Assembly: GCF_030263895.1 (NCBI RefSeq)
Contig: NZ_CP127161.1
Location: 1,550,001 to 1,614,000, forward strand
Source: Proteiniborus sp. MB09-C3
GTDB taxonomy: Bacteria; Bacillota; Clostridia; Tissierellales; Proteiniboraceae
Direction of reading: 5' to 3'
Length of the DNA: 64,000 nucleotides
Part shown: piece after piece, positions 38,901 through 47,367 of the stretch
Numbering within the stretch: position 1 is the stretch's first letter
Layout: the number at the start of each line of letters is the position of its first letter
The notes under the pieces: model-generated
Databases searched by the model: none
What the model was told of the DNA's origin: nothing
What the model saw: the letters and a program-made list of their open reading frames with translations, nothing else
Made by a program: the position numbers and the translations under genes

Positions 38901-39922
38901 CTACACCAACACGAACTGTTAAGAATGGTAAATTCTTTGTTGATATTAAGGCAGTTGCTAATGATGCAGATGGGGATGCAACAACCTTGGAATATGACGG
39001 AACAACAGCTGATAACTACTATTCAGTAGGTACACACACCATCCGAGTACGAGCAAAGGATATAGCAGATGTTTATTCACCATGGATGGAAAAGAGCTTT
39101 ACAGTTATAAATTCAGCACCAACAGTAACACTAACCGCTACACCAACTAGAACCGTTAAAAATGGTAAGTTCTTTGTTGATATTAAGGCAGTTGCAAATG
39201 ATGCAGATGGAGATGCAACAACCTTGGAATATGAAGGAACAACAGCTGATAACTACTATTCGGTAGGTACACACACCATTAAAGTACGAGCAAAGGACAT
39301 AGCTGGTGCTTATTCACCATGGGTAGAAAAGAGTTTTACAATTGTAAACTCAGCTCCAACGGCTCCTGTAATTAGTAGAACTCCAAATGGAAATAGTGTT
39401 GCCCCTGGAACAAAGGTGACTATTACAGCTAGTAGTACTGATGCAGATAACGATCCAATTACCTATATTTGGGAAGGACGTAATGCAGAACAACAGGTAT
39501 ATCCGTTAGGGAAAAATGTAGTTCGTGTTAAGGCAGTAGATTCCACAGGTGCAGAATCTCCTTGGGCAGCAATTGTGTTCTTTGTTGCTGATTCCAATGG
39601 TGGTGGAGGAATGACTTTGACAGGTCCAGATTCTGTTATTTTAGAAAATGGATTAGAAGGAGCAACTATAACTGAATATACTTTTACTGTTCCACCTGTA
39701 TCAGGACATAGCGGAAGTGACCATGGCCGAGTTCGAGGATACAATGTATTGACAAAGCAGTGGGATCAGCTTGATTATGGAACTACAAGCAATGGTATTA
39801 CATTTAGTAGGACTCTTGGTGCTGGTGTTTATTCTAAACTAGAATTTTATTACTATACAAACCATAACTGTATGTATAACAAATCAAATATCACCTATTC
39901 TGTTAACTATCACTTTGAATAA
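35957..39922 (+). CDS. Giant secreted SLH-domain repeat protein (adhesin-like)
   Basis: A 1321-residue exported protein. A signal peptide (residues 1-28, ending SAYA) is followed by SLH-type repeats to about residue 205 (DSVGHWAEDAINNLSKKGVI; ISGYPDGTIRP), which attach proteins to the cell wall. A Ser/Gly linker leads to seven degenerate beta-sandwich repeats of about 90-100 residues (each with a Leu-Pro-x-x-x-His-Thr-Asp-type start), then three near-identical 79-residue repeats and a fourth divergent one, and a C-terminal domain. It is likely a cell-surface adhesin linking donor and recipient or the pilus. GGGGGAAAG precedes the ATG. Confidence 0.85.
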   Translation: MNHKSKRVINILLVVCILITSFVGSAYATRFVFSDSVGHWAEDAINNLSKKGVIHGYPDGLSHPDEIIKRGEFSALLARIMELEPKGTNTVNIVFEDIAGHFAQKEIEALIDEGIIIKEEYGAKYFPDEPITRLEMIKMLVRAIGKDNHSVDCPCNTGFIDEDDLSEEEREYICAGKHYNIISGYPDGTIRPDGEATRGEAFEILDKHDEIKEIIKQEETTDKIEEDVVDSPDVEQEDKPSDNGSSSNGGSSYVPAPKYDYTLPNTAYVGEEIKIIPNSSNVKSVAWTVTKNGIPTEISYVLDGEVKAEGGVIKIKSTGSYTFSATALNSRGKAVVCEQTISIYPVVSAQFKLPETAHTDTTVVVDLVTKNLEDNSLVWTIKKDGKEIDLEIVITGELTGSGGLILFKTNGVYELSATITDELGKEVKVSDIITVYPLAEIKMDLANITHTDKTITLNTETKNAEEMESVWSLTQNGKEVIIEDFIEGNIQVGESNIRFKEKGVYNLTISLSDKTGRVFKETVAITVYPVGSAGFYLPEIFHTDDTIKVEATFGEIGDHIADWSLVKDGKEVELTNFIIGKLSNDGGMIRFIQKGKYTLKATFTDDGGRTYNYEQALKVYPVPSVSYTLPKYVHTDSEISVDVDSTELDGLKIEWLVDNTFGFQDWSTYVDGKLDNNGGNIRFKRAGIYELVARITDDTGRVFLFEVGGKTEVLPVLNIGFELPVLAYTDSIIDIRTHGNNNVLPVEWSITKDDKIISENKAFDGSLNAHSGKITFLEEGEYVLTATMTDFLKRSFSHSQNITIKPVVEYSFTMPESIHYGKEFEVETTSENLGNNEVQWTLEKVSEPASFSGELANDGGKISISDIGGFTLIATITDSEGRMFTHSENISVTNTAPTVTITAIPTRTVKNGKFFVDIKVAANDADGDATTLEYEGTTADNYYSVGTHTIKVRAKDIADAYSPWVEKSFTVINSAPTVTITATPTRTVKNGKFFVDIKAVANDADGDATTLEYDGTTADNYYSVGTHTIRVRAKDIADVYSPWMEKSFTVINSAPTVTLTATPTRTVKNGKFFVDIKAVANDADGDATTLEYEGTTADNYYSVGTHTIKVRAKDIAGAYSPWVEKSFTIVNSAPTAPVISRTPNGNSVAPGTKVTITASSTDADNDPITYIWEGRNAEQQVYPLGKNVVRVKAVDSTGAESPWAAIVFFVADSNGGGGMTLTGPDSVILENGLEGATITEYTFTVPPVSGHSGSDHGRVRGYNVLTKQWDQLDYGTTSNGITFSRTLGAGVYSKLEFYYYTNHNCMYNKSNITYSVNYHFE
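38641..39351. repeat. Three tandem 237-bp coding repeats
   Basis: Units begin at 38641, 38878 and 39115 (AGCACCAACAGT...), each exactly 237 bp, encoding 79 residues with APTVT, TRTVKNGKFFVDI and YYSVGTHTI. A fourth, diverged unit begins at 39352. Such repeats readily expand or contract by recombination. Confidence 0.92.
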
Positions 39923-39936
39923 ATGGAGGAATCACT

Positions 39937-40167
39937 ATGAGTAAGACAATGATAAAAACAAAAAACTTTTTAGTCAGACAAGCAGTGGCTGTAAAGATTG
40001 CAATTAACAATAACTGTGGAGAAGGGTATATTGATACTGCAGTAAAAATCCTTATTGCCGTAGTTTTAGGAGCATTGCTCCTTGCAGGCCTGTATGCATT
40101 ATTCGGTGAAGTGGTTATGCCGACATTAGAAGAGCGAATCAAAGAAATGTTTAACTATGCAGGCTAG
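39937..40167 (+). CDS. Flp-like prepilin (DUF6133 type), copy 2
   Basis: A 76-residue paralogue of the protein at 35709, with a diverged leader (MSKTMIKTKNFLVRQAVA) but an almost identical mature part after CGEGYID. GGAGG precedes the ATG. Its last codons overlap the start of the prepilin peptidase (ATG in another frame), so the substrate and its processing enzyme are translationally coupled. Confidence 0.78.
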   Translation: MSKTMIKTKNFLVRQAVAVKIAINNNCGEGYIDTAVKILIAVVLGALLLAGLYALFGEVVMPTLEERIKEMFNYAG

Positions 40168-40579
40168 TAGCATCCTACAGGGGGTGCTTTTTTCTTCTCT
40201 GCTTTTGGTAGCATCTTATACGGATATTAAAAGAAGAGAAATTCCAGACACGGTCTGCGTACTCCTTGTATTAACAGGATTTCTGAAATTTAGTTTTCAA
40301 AATCTATTAGGAATATTTATTGCCTTGCCATTTCTTATAGCAGCAATGTTGAAAGAAAAAAGTATCGGAGGCGGAGATATTAAGCTAACTGCCGCAGTTG
40401 GGTTTGTCCTTGGATTTTGGAAAGGAATCTATGGATTAATAATAGGACTTACCTTATTGATATTGTTTTATATCATGTTAAGAATTTCATCAATCATCAG
40501 AAAAAAGCAGGTGGCAAAGAATTTATCTATGCCACTTGCTCCCTTTTTAGGGATAGGTTTTTTAATCATGTATTTTTAA
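40157..40579 (+). CDS. Prepilin peptidase (A24, CpaA/TadV-like)
   Basis: A 140-residue membrane aspartic protease that removes the leader from prepilins. The two catalytic aspartates are visible: YTDIKRREIPD near residue 22 and GGGDIKLTAAVGF near residue 76 (GxGD motif). Four or so membrane segments are present. This short form lacks the methyltransferase domain, as in Tad systems. It starts within the last codons of the preceding prepilin gene. Confidence 0.92.
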   Translation: MQASSILQGVLFSSLLLVASYTDIKRREIPDTVCVLLVLTGFLKFSFQNLLGIFIALPFLIAAMLKEKSIGGGDIKLTAAVGFVLGFWKGIYGLIIGLTLLILFYIMLRISSIIRKKQVAKNLSMPLAPFLGIGFLIMYF

Positions 40580-40620
40580 ATATCAGAGGTAATTGCATAG
40601 CGATTACTTCACACCATTGC

Positions 40621-40648
40621 AACGAGGTGGGGGCATCTTCACCTCGTT
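40621..40648 (+). promoter_or_regulatory. Intergenic hairpin before the CpaB gene
   Basis: AACGAGGTG / CACCTCGTT pairs perfectly over 9 bp with a 10-base loop and no T-run, ending 22 bases before the next start. It may adjust mRNA stability or translation inside the pilus operon. Confidence 0.5.
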
Positions 40649-40670
40649 ATAAATTAGGAGGGAATATACT

Positions 40671-41513
40671 ATGAGTTTTTTAAAGAATAGGACAGTAGTT
40701 GGAGTGATTTGTATCGTATTGTCACTCCTTATTTGTTTTGGTATTACACCATTATTTAATAAAGGGATCAGTCAAAAGACAGAAATTATCCGTGTGACAA
40801 AGGAGATAAAATCAGGCGATGAAATTACAAAGGATATGGTCCAAGTAGTAGAAGTAGGTGGATTTAATCTGCCTGAAAATGTAATTCGTACCAAAGAAAC
40901 AGCGATCGGTAAGTTTGCAGTTTCAGATTTAGGAATTGGAGATTATATTTTAAATACAAAATTATCAGAGATACCAGCAGCTGAAAATGCCTATTTATAT
41001 AATCTAGATGGAAGTAAACAGGCAATGTCCATAACTATTAAGACCTTTGCAAATGGTCTTTCAGGAAAGCTACAAAGTGGAGATATTGTATCTGTTATTG
41101 CCCCTGATTATAAAAAGCAAGGTGCAACAGTTATCCCAGCAGAACTTAAATATGTAGAAGTGATTTCTGTAACAGCCTCATCAGGATATGATGCTAATAC
41201 AAATGAACAAGGAACAGAAGATGAAAGAGAACTTCCATCAACGGTAACACTTCTAGTAACCCCTGAGCAAGGTAATATTCTAGCAGAACTAGAGGTAGAT
41301 TCCAAATCCCACTTATCGCTTGTATATCGTGGAAGTCCAGAGAATACAAAGAAGTTTATTGATATGCAAGAGGAAATTATAAAAACTCTCTATTATCCAG
41401 AACCAGAAGAACAAACGGAAGATGTATCTGAAGAAGACATAGTAGAAGAGGCAATAGATAACTCAAACAAATCCTCTGAAGGAGTAGAAGAAACAGGAAG
41501 TGAGGTAGAGTAA
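40671..41513 (+). CDS. cpaB: SAF-domain pilus assembly protein (CpaB/RcpC-like)
   Basis: A 280-residue protein with an N-terminal membrane helix (residues 7-28), a SAF domain (ITKDMVQVVEVGGFNLPENV) and an RcpC-like beta domain (LQSGDIVSVIAPDYKK; STVTLLVTPEQGN). The acidic C-terminal tail is rich in Glu. RcpC/CpaB proteins act in Flp pilus export at the cell envelope. Two bases separate it from the CpaE-like gene. Confidence 0.88.
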   Translation: MSFLKNRTVVGVICIVLSLLICFGITPLFNKGISQKTEIIRVTKEIKSGDEITKDMVQVVEVGGFNLPENVIRTKETAIGKFAVSDLGIGDYILNTKLSEIPAAENAYLYNLDGSKQAMSITIKTFANGLSGKLQSGDIVSVIAPDYKKQGATVIPAELKYVEVISVTASSGYDANTNEQGTEDERELPSTVTLLVTPEQGNILAELEVDSKSHLSLVYRGSPENTKKFIDMQEEIIKTLYYPEPEEQTEDVSEEDIVEEAIDNSNKSSEGVEETGSEVE

Positions 41514-41515
41514 AG

Positions 41516-42328
41516 ATGTTAAATTTTAAGAAAAATAGTATTTTTACTCGCAATTTAAAGGGAGAAAATGTTCAGGAAGAAATCTTACATGGTGGTGTTT
41601 TAGCTGTTTGGGGAAGTCCCGGGAGTGGAAAAACAACAGTAGCTACAAAGATTGCAAAATATCTTGCGGATAAGAAAAAGAATGTAGTACTGGTATTGTG
41701 CGATATGACAGCACCAATGCTCCCATGCATCTGCCCACCACAAGAACTTGAATGCGAAAAATCATTAGGAAGTATCCTTGCTGCAACCCATGTAACAGAG
41801 TCGCTTGTAAAACACAATATGATTACTCATAAAAAGCTATCATACCTTACTATCCTTGGCATGTTAAAGGGAGAAAACGAATATACCTATCCGCCCTATT
41901 CAGAAGTGCAAGCAAGAGAGCTGATTGATAGCCTTCGTGAAATCGCACCATTTATTATTATAGATTGTGGCAGTTATATAGCAAATGATGTTTTATCTGC
42001 TGTTGCACTAATGGAGTCCGATTCCGTATTAAGACTTGCCAATTGTGATTTAAAAAGCATCAGTTATTTATCAAGTCAATTACCTCTTCTTCGTGATGGG
42101 AAATGGGATACAGATAAGCAATATAAAATAGCTTCAAACATTAAACCACAGCAAGGGGTAGACCATATGAGTCAAGCACTTGGAAGTGTAGCCTTTAAGC
42201 TTCCACATTCACAGGAACTTGAGGAACAATACCTAGCTGGAAATCTATTCGATGAATTATCCATGAAGGATAGCAAGGCATTTCGCAAAGAAATTGAGAA
42301 GATAGCAAGGGAGGTGTTTGGGTGTTAG
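41516..42328 (+). CDS. cpaE: CpaE/MinD-like ATPase
   Basis: A 270-residue P-loop ATPase. WGSPGSGKTTVATKIAKYLA (Walker A near residues 31-43) and IDCGSYIANDV (Walker B region) place it with CpaE/TadZ proteins that position the Tad assembly machine. The receiver-like N-domain of classical CpaE is absent. It overlaps cpaF by 7 bases. Confidence 0.82.
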   Translation: MLNFKKNSIFTRNLKGENVQEEILHGGVLAVWGSPGSGKTTVATKIAKYLADKKKNVVLVLCDMTAPMLPCICPPQELECEKSLGSILAATHVTESLVKHNMITHKKLSYLTILGMLKGENEYTYPPYSEVQARELIDSLREIAPFIIIDCGSYIANDVLSAVALMESDSVLRLANCDLKSISYLSSQLPLLRDGKWDTDKQYKIASNIKPQQGVDHMSQALGSVAFKLPHSQELEEQYLAGNLFDELSMKDSKAFRKEIEKIAREVFGC

Positions 42329-43875
42329 GAAAGAAAAGAAATAGTTCTGTGTTTCTAAAGACAAAAGGGAAACAAAACGTGTCATCTACAAATGAAAAGG
42401 CAATATCAAAGACCTTCAAAAGGGCAATTGAAATGCTGGAAACTCAAGGAGTAGAGGGAAAAATAGAAGAGATACAAGAATCACAAGAAGTTCAAGAAAC
42501 ACAAAGGGAGTTAGGTTCTGAAAATAGAACTCACTCCCTGTTTTTTACCCCTGAAACAGAGGGTAAGGACTTTTCTACAGTTCTAAAGGACGTTCAAGAA
42601 TATATTTCAAGTAATTATTCTGTTCTTATTACCGATGGAACTATGAAGGATTCTAAAGAGCAGATGAAACGATATATCTCTAAATATGTTCAGGACAGCA
42701 GAATCTCAGTAAAAGGTATGAGTGGCAATGAGTTAATTGATGCACTTTATACAGAGATGGCTGAGTATGGTTTTTTAACAAAATATATTTATGGAGAAGG
42801 TATTGAAGAAATAGACATTAACTCATGGAAAGATATCGAAGTGCAGTATTCTGATGGTAGAAATGAAAAGCTTAACGAACATTTTGATTCTCCTGAACAT
42901 GCAATTAATGTAATAAGGAGAATGCTCCATGTTTCTGGTATGGTACTTGATAATGCTAGTCCCGCTGTACTTGGTCATCTTACAAAGAATATTCGTATTG
43001 CAGTGCTTAAAACTCCCTTAGTGGATGAAGATGTTGGTATTTCAGCCTCTATTCGTATTGTAAATCCTCAAAGTATGAAAAAAGAGGATTTTGTAGATGG
43101 TGGTACAGCAACAAATCCTATGCTTGAGTTTTTATCAGAATGTATTCGCTATGGTATTTCTGTTTGTGTGGCAGGAGCAACAAGCTCTGGTAAAACAACA
43201 ATTGCTGGATGGTTACTAACTACAATTCCTAATAATAAGCGAATATTTACCATAGAAAATGGATCGCGTGAGCTTGCCTTGGTTCGTGAAAAAGAAGGAA
43301 GAGTAACTAATTCTGTTATTCATACCATAACACGTGATAGTGAGAATGAAAGGCAAAGAGTAGATCAGATTACCTTGCTTGATATGTCTTTGCGTTTTAA
43401 TCCAGATATTATTGTAGTAGGAGAAATGCGTGGAGCAGAGGCTAATGCAGCACAGGAGGCAGCAAGAACAGGGGTAGCTGTTCTGACTACCATACATTCA
43501 AACTCGTGTGAGGCAACTTACAGGAGAATGGTATCCCTTTGCAAACGAGCAGTAGATATGTCAGATGAAACCCTAATGGGATATGTAACAGAGGCTTATC
43601 CTATTGTTGTGTTTTGTAAGCAACTTGAAAATAAGGAAAGAAAGATGATGGAGATAATGGAATGCGAGATCCTTCCAGATGGCACAAGGAATTACCGCCC
43701 ATTATATCAATATGTGATTACTGAAAATCGTATGGAAGATGGGAAATTTATAATTAATGGTTACCATGAGCAGACTGGTAGCATTTCAGATAGCCTTAGT
43801 AAAAGATTCTTGGAAAATGGAATGCCAATTGACATTATAGAAAAACTGAAAACAAAGGAGGTGGAAACTCTATGA
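42322..43875 (+). CDS. tadA: CpaF/TadA secretion ATPase
   Basis: A 517-residue hexameric ATPase of the type II/IV secretion superfamily that powers pilin assembly. Walker A GATSSGKTT lies near residue 285, followed by the Asp box, Walker B region NPDIIVVGEMRGAEA and His box TTIHSNSCEATYRRM. The N-terminal 80 residues are a variable linker and residues about 80-200 form the cap domain. It overlaps neighbours on both sides, so the operon is tightly coupled. Confidence 0.95.
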   Translation: MLGKKRNSSVFLKTKGKQNVSSTNEKAISKTFKRAIEMLETQGVEGKIEEIQESQEVQETQRELGSENRTHSLFFTPETEGKDFSTVLKDVQEYISSNYSVLITDGTMKDSKEQMKRYISKYVQDSRISVKGMSGNELIDALYTEMAEYGFLTKYIYGEGIEEIDINSWKDIEVQYSDGRNEKLNEHFDSPEHAINVIRRMLHVSGMVLDNASPAVLGHLTKNIRIAVLKTPLVDEDVGISASIRIVNPQSMKKEDFVDGGTATNPMLEFLSECIRYGISVCVAGATSSGKTTIAGWLLTTIPNNKRIFTIENGSRELALVREKEGRVTNSVIHTITRDSENERQRVDQITLLDMSLRFNPDIIVVGEMRGAEANAAQEAARTGVAVLTTIHSNSCEATYRRMVSLCKRAVDMSDETLMGYVTEAYPIVVFCKQLENKERKMMEIMECEILPDGTRNYRPLYQYVITENRMEDGKFIINGYHEQTGSISDSLSKRFLENGMPIDIIEKLKTKEVETL

Positions 43876-44801
43876 GTACCATCTTGTTGATTGCCTGTAT
43901 CGGAATGATTACAGGTTTTTTTATTTTATTTGGAATCTCACCAATGGAGTTCACGGAAAACATATTTGAAAAGCTGATAAGTAAACCAAAGAGTATTAAG
44001 GATGAGATTAATGAGACTACAAAGCGAAAGAAGGTATCTTTTTTAAGACGTGAAATCATGGAAGTGCAAGAAATTTTAAAAGTTACAGGGAGAGAGAAGA
44101 GGTTTCCAATACTTTGTGCCTTTTCCTTATTATTGTTTGCTATGGGAGGATCTATTGCTATTATGCTGGGTAACTTTTTCTTAGTACCAGTGATGGCAAT
44201 AGGCTTTATATTTCTACCATTTTGGTATATAAGGCTTACTCAAAGTTATTTTAAAAGGGATATTGCTGCAGAGTTAGAAACAGCACTAAGCATCATAACA
44301 ACTGCTTATTTAAGAAATGAGGATATTCTTACTGCCGTTGAGGAAAATATGAACTACCTAAACCCACCAGTTCTGTCTGTATTTAAGGGTTTCGTTTCAA
44401 GGATAAAGCTGATAAACCCAGATATTATAGGGGCTTTGCAAGCTATGAAAGGACAGATTGATAATGCTGTGTTTCGTGAATGGTGTGATGCTTTAATAGC
44501 TTGTCAGCTTGACCGAAGTTTAAAGACAACCCTAACACCCATTGTAAGTAAACTATCGGATATGCGTGTAGTAAATGGAGAACTTGAAAATATGGTCTTT
44601 GAACCAAGAAAAGAATTCATTACCATGGTCATACTGGTCGTCGGAAATATACCTCTTTTGTATTTTCTAAACAAAGACTGGTACCACACTTTAATGCATT
44701 CAGCTTTGGGACAGATTATTATTTCTATTTGTGCTATGGCTATTTTTATATCAACAGCTTTAGTAATTAAATTAACCCAACCAATTGAGTATAGGAGGTA
44801 G
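43872..44801 (+). CDS. tadB: TadB-like pilus platform protein
   Basis: A 309-residue membrane protein with an N-terminal helix (residues 3-21), a pair of helices near 77-120 and two C-terminal helices (TMVILVVGNIPLLYF; GQIIISICAMAIFISTALVI). The soluble middle has the T2SF/GspF-like segment LETALSIITTAYLRNEDI. Its position between TadA and TadC is diagnostic of the Tad order. It overlaps tadA by 4 bases. Confidence 0.85.
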   Translation: MSTILLIACIGMITGFFILFGISPMEFTENIFEKLISKPKSIKDEINETTKRKKVSFLRREIMEVQEILKVTGREKRFPILCAFSLLLFAMGGSIAIMLGNFFLVPVMAIGFIFLPFWYIRLTQSYFKRDIAAELETALSIITTAYLRNEDILTAVEENMNYLNPPVLSVFKGFVSRIKLINPDIIGALQAMKGQIDNAVFREWCDALIACQLDRSLKTTLTPIVSKLSDMRVVNGELENMVFEPRKEFITMVILVVGNIPLLYFLNKDWYHTLMHSALGQIIISICAMAIFISTALVIKLTQPIEYRR

Positions 44802-44807
44802 CCGAAT

Positions 44808-45680
44808 ATGACAATTTTAATCTTTACATTTGGCATGTTGCTTGCCATTGGTTTGTTTCTAATTTCTGCTGATTTGCTGAAATTGCCAAGCATTGCAACA
44901 CAAAAGGCTATGTTATCTGCTGGTAAACAGGGAAAAGAAAAAGCTAAAACCGTAGATGTACTTCTTATGGGATTGGCAGTAAAGCTTGCTAAATATATTC
45001 CTATGGATGAGTATAAAAAAAGCAGAATGAAAAACACATTAAATGCTGCTGGAATGAACCTGACTCCAGAAGAGTTCATTGCATCAGCGTTGCTAAAGTC
45101 GGGAATAATTGCACTACTAATTATTCCTTGTCTCATGATACTTCCAATTATTGCACCAATACTTATGTTTTTAAGCATTATCATATATTTTAAAGAAATT
45201 CGTAAAGCAGATGAGATATTAAAGATAAAGAAAGAAAAAATAGAAGTGGAACTGCCAAGATTTGTAGCAACCATTACTCAGGAGTTAAAGGCAAGCAGAG
45301 ATGTATTGTCTATTATAGAGAACTATAAGAAAAATGCAGGAGAGGAATTTGCTGATGAGCTGGATATCTTAACAGCAGATATGCGCTCTTCTTCTTATGA
45401 GGCAGCACTTACAAGATTTGAGGCAAGGATTAATTCACCGATGCTATCAGATATTACTAGAGGATTGATTGGGGTATTGCGTGGAGATGATGGTTCCATG
45501 TATTTTCAAATGCTCTCCCATGATATGAAACAACTTGAGCTTCAAAGGTTAAAGGCACAGGCAATGAAAATACCACCTAAGATTCGAGTGTTTTCTTTTG
45601 TAATGCTTATGTGTTTCTTAATGACCTATATGGCCATTATTGTATATGAAATTATACGTTCCCTTAGTGGAATGTTCTAG
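44808..45680 (+). CDS. tadC: TadC-like pilus platform protein
   Basis: A 290-residue membrane protein with helices at residues 3-20, about 100-128 and at the C-terminus (MLMCFLMTYMAIIVYEII). The T2SF-type cytoplasmic segment PRFVATITQELKASRDVLSI is visible. With TadB it forms the inner-membrane platform on which TadA acts. GGAGG precedes the next gene 11 bases later. Confidence 0.85.
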   Translation: MTILIFTFGMLLAIGLFLISADLLKLPSIATQKAMLSAGKQGKEKAKTVDVLLMGLAVKLAKYIPMDEYKKSRMKNTLNAAGMNLTPEEFIASALLKSGIIALLIIPCLMILPIIAPILMFLSIIIYFKEIRKADEILKIKKEKIEVELPRFVATITQELKASRDVLSIIENYKKNAGEEFADELDILTADMRSSSYEAALTRFEARINSPMLSDITRGLIGVLRGDDGSMYFQMLSHDMKQLELQRLKAQAMKIPPKIRVFSFVMLMCFLMTYMAIIVYEIIRSLSGMF

Positions 45681-45691
45681 GAGGTGTCTAT

Positions 45692-46087
45692 GTGTTAAAA
45701 ATCTTAAAATCCAAACAAGGAGAGGGATATATAGATGTTGCAATTCTTGTGCTTTGCTCCATGCTTGTTATTGCTCTTGCAGTGAGAGTATTTCCAGCTT
45801 ATATTATAAAACAACAGGTAGATACCTTTGCTACAGAGCTTGTAAGGGAAGCAGAAATTGCAGGAAGGGTAGGAGCTGAAACTACAAATAGGGAGCTTTT
45901 ACTTCGAGAGAAAACTGGTATTACACCAACGGTTAAATGGTCGAAGACAGGAAGAATTCAGTTAAATGAAGAGATAAGTGTTACTGTTACCTTTGAAACA
46001 AATATAGGTCTGTTTGGAGGATTTGGTTCTTTTCCTGTTACCTTAAGAGCTGATGCCGCTGGGAAATCAGAAGTATATTGGAAGTAG
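45692..46087 (+). CDS. Pseudopilin, DUF4320/TadE-like
   Basis: A 131-residue protein with a short basic leader, the prepilin-type motif KQGEGYIDVA (residues 8-17) and a membrane helix, then a periplasmic-side domain (TTNRELLLREKTGITPTVKW). The shared GEGYID with both small prepilins suggests one peptidase processes all three. GTG 45692 with AGGAGGTG upstream is the best start. Confidence 0.78.
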   Translation: MLKILKSKQGEGYIDVAILVLCSMLVIALAVRVFPAYIIKQQVDTFATELVREAEIAGRVGAETTNRELLLREKTGITPTVKWSKTGRIQLNEEISVTVTFETNIGLFGGFGSFPVTLRADAAGKSEVYWK

Positions 46088-46095
46088 GTGAAATC

Positions 46096-46641
46096 TTGCA
46101 TAAAATAAAAAGAATATTAACCGATAAAAAAGGCAGTTCTTTTCCGTTGATTGTTGCAGTGACTTTGTGTCTTATAATGATTTTTACAGGAGTATCAGAA
46201 TATTTTAGGTTGATGATTATTGCACAAGGTGTACGTGATGCTGTTCAAGATGCAGTGATTTCTACTGTCAATGACAATTATGATGATGTTTATCATGGAG
46301 TACGTGAAGGGTATTCAGGAGGATATCAGCCTATGGCAGATGACTTTGAAGAATCTCTTGATTATGGAGCAATTTATGATAGACTAGATACAATTCTAGG
46401 ATTAAGTAGGAAAAGTGGATATCATGTTAAGACCACATCAGAAGGAAAAATAGAGTTTAAAATATGGAATTTAGAAGTAGATATAAGAAATGCTCCATTA
46501 GCTTTAGGGGATAGATCAGATTCAAGATTTGAGGCGGATAGCAGCATAATGCTTGAAGTACCAGTATCCTTTGGAGGTAAACTTCTTCCAAGTATGAAGA
46601 TAAAAATAAAGACAAGTGCTGGCTATACACCTAAGTTTTAA
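46096..46641 (+). CDS. TadE/TadF-like pseudopilin
   Basis: A protein of about 181 residues starting from TTG 46096, chosen because TAGGTG precedes it; the frame is open to 46078. A basic leader ends in DKKGSSFPLIVAV, like a minor pilin with the GxxxP type of helix, followed by a membrane helix and a soluble domain. It overlaps no later gene; a 96-base gap follows. Confidence 0.72.
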   Translation: MHKIKRILTDKKGSSFPLIVAVTLCLIMIFTGVSEYFRLMIIAQGVRDAVQDAVISTVNDNYDDVYHGVREGYSGGYQPMADDFEESLDYGAIYDRLDTILGLSRKSGYHVKTTSEGKIEFKIWNLEVDIRNAPLALGDRSDSRFEADSSIMLEVPVSFGGKLLPSMKIKIKTSAGYTPKF

Positions 46642-46737
46642 AGGATTTGAATAATTAGATAGACTTTCAGGAAATCTTGTGGTAGTTTGTAGCTTGAAAG
46701 AAATAGGTAATTAAGATTAATAAGGAGGCAGAAACCT

Positions 46738-47304
46738 ATGATCAATATAAATGATAAAACCAAAAGAAGACTAATTGTGGCGAGTGGTTTAATAATCAGT
46801 GTAATACTTATAGTTCTAATAAGTGCTCAGTTTAAGAAAGAACCCATAGAGGATGCAGTACTGCCAAATCAAAGCATAGAAACAAATGACATCATAGTAG
46901 AAAAACCTGTAATTACAGAAAAAGAAGATGAAATTATAGTGCAAGAAATTGAGATTCCAGAGGATGAATCGATAGATAACGGTGCGATAGATACAGGCAC
47001 TGAGCAAACCATTCAAGGAAATGTAGAAAAACCGAAAGAGTCTACAAAGGAACAGCTTACAGATTCAACACAGAAACCAAATGGTGAGAAAGTGGAAACA
47101 CCACCTGAACCTGTAGAACATGATAAAGTAGAGAAACCTACAGAAACACCAAAAAATAATGATGAACCACAAGGTGGAGATACCAATAATCAAGGAAAAA
47201 CTTACTTGCCTGGATTCGGATGGATAGAGAATAGTGGAGAAAATCAAGGTACTGTAGCTGAAGATATGTATGAGAATGGAAATAAGATAGGAAATATGGA
47301 TTAA
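46738..47304 (+). CDS. Membrane-anchored linker protein
   Basis: A 188-residue protein with one N-terminal membrane helix (LIVASGLIISVILIVLISAQ) and a long acidic, Glu/Pro/Thr/Lys-rich, probably disordered outer part ending in GKTYLPGFGWIENSGENQGT. Similar spacer proteins (DUF6550-like, from memory) occur in Firmicutes ICEs. No catalytic motif. GGAGG precedes the ATG. A terminator follows. Confidence 0.68.
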   Translation: MININDKTKRRLIVASGLIISVILIVLISAQFKKEPIEDAVLPNQSIETNDIIVEKPVITEKEDEIIVQEIEIPEDESIDNGAIDTGTEQTIQGNVEKPKESTKEQLTDSTQKPNGEKVETPPEPVEHDKVEKPTETPKNNDEPQGGDTNNQGKTYLPGFGWIENSGENQGTVAEDMYENGNKIGNMD

Positions 47305-47317
47305 TATAACTAGCAAT

Positions 47318-47347
47318 GAAAAACACTGCAGAGATGTAGTGTTTTTT
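47318..47347 (+). terminator. Terminator or attenuator hairpin
   Basis: AAAACACTGCA / TGTAGTGTTTT form an 11-bp stem with a GAGA loop, then a T-run. It lies 21 bases before the next start codon, so it may attenuate as well as terminate. Confidence 0.8.
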
Positions 47348-47367
47348 ATTTGCAGAAAGGAGAGCAG

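Noticed and set aside
38641-39600. CRISPR-like regular repeats
   Set aside because: Units are 237 bp, in frame and coding, with no short repeat-spacer pattern.
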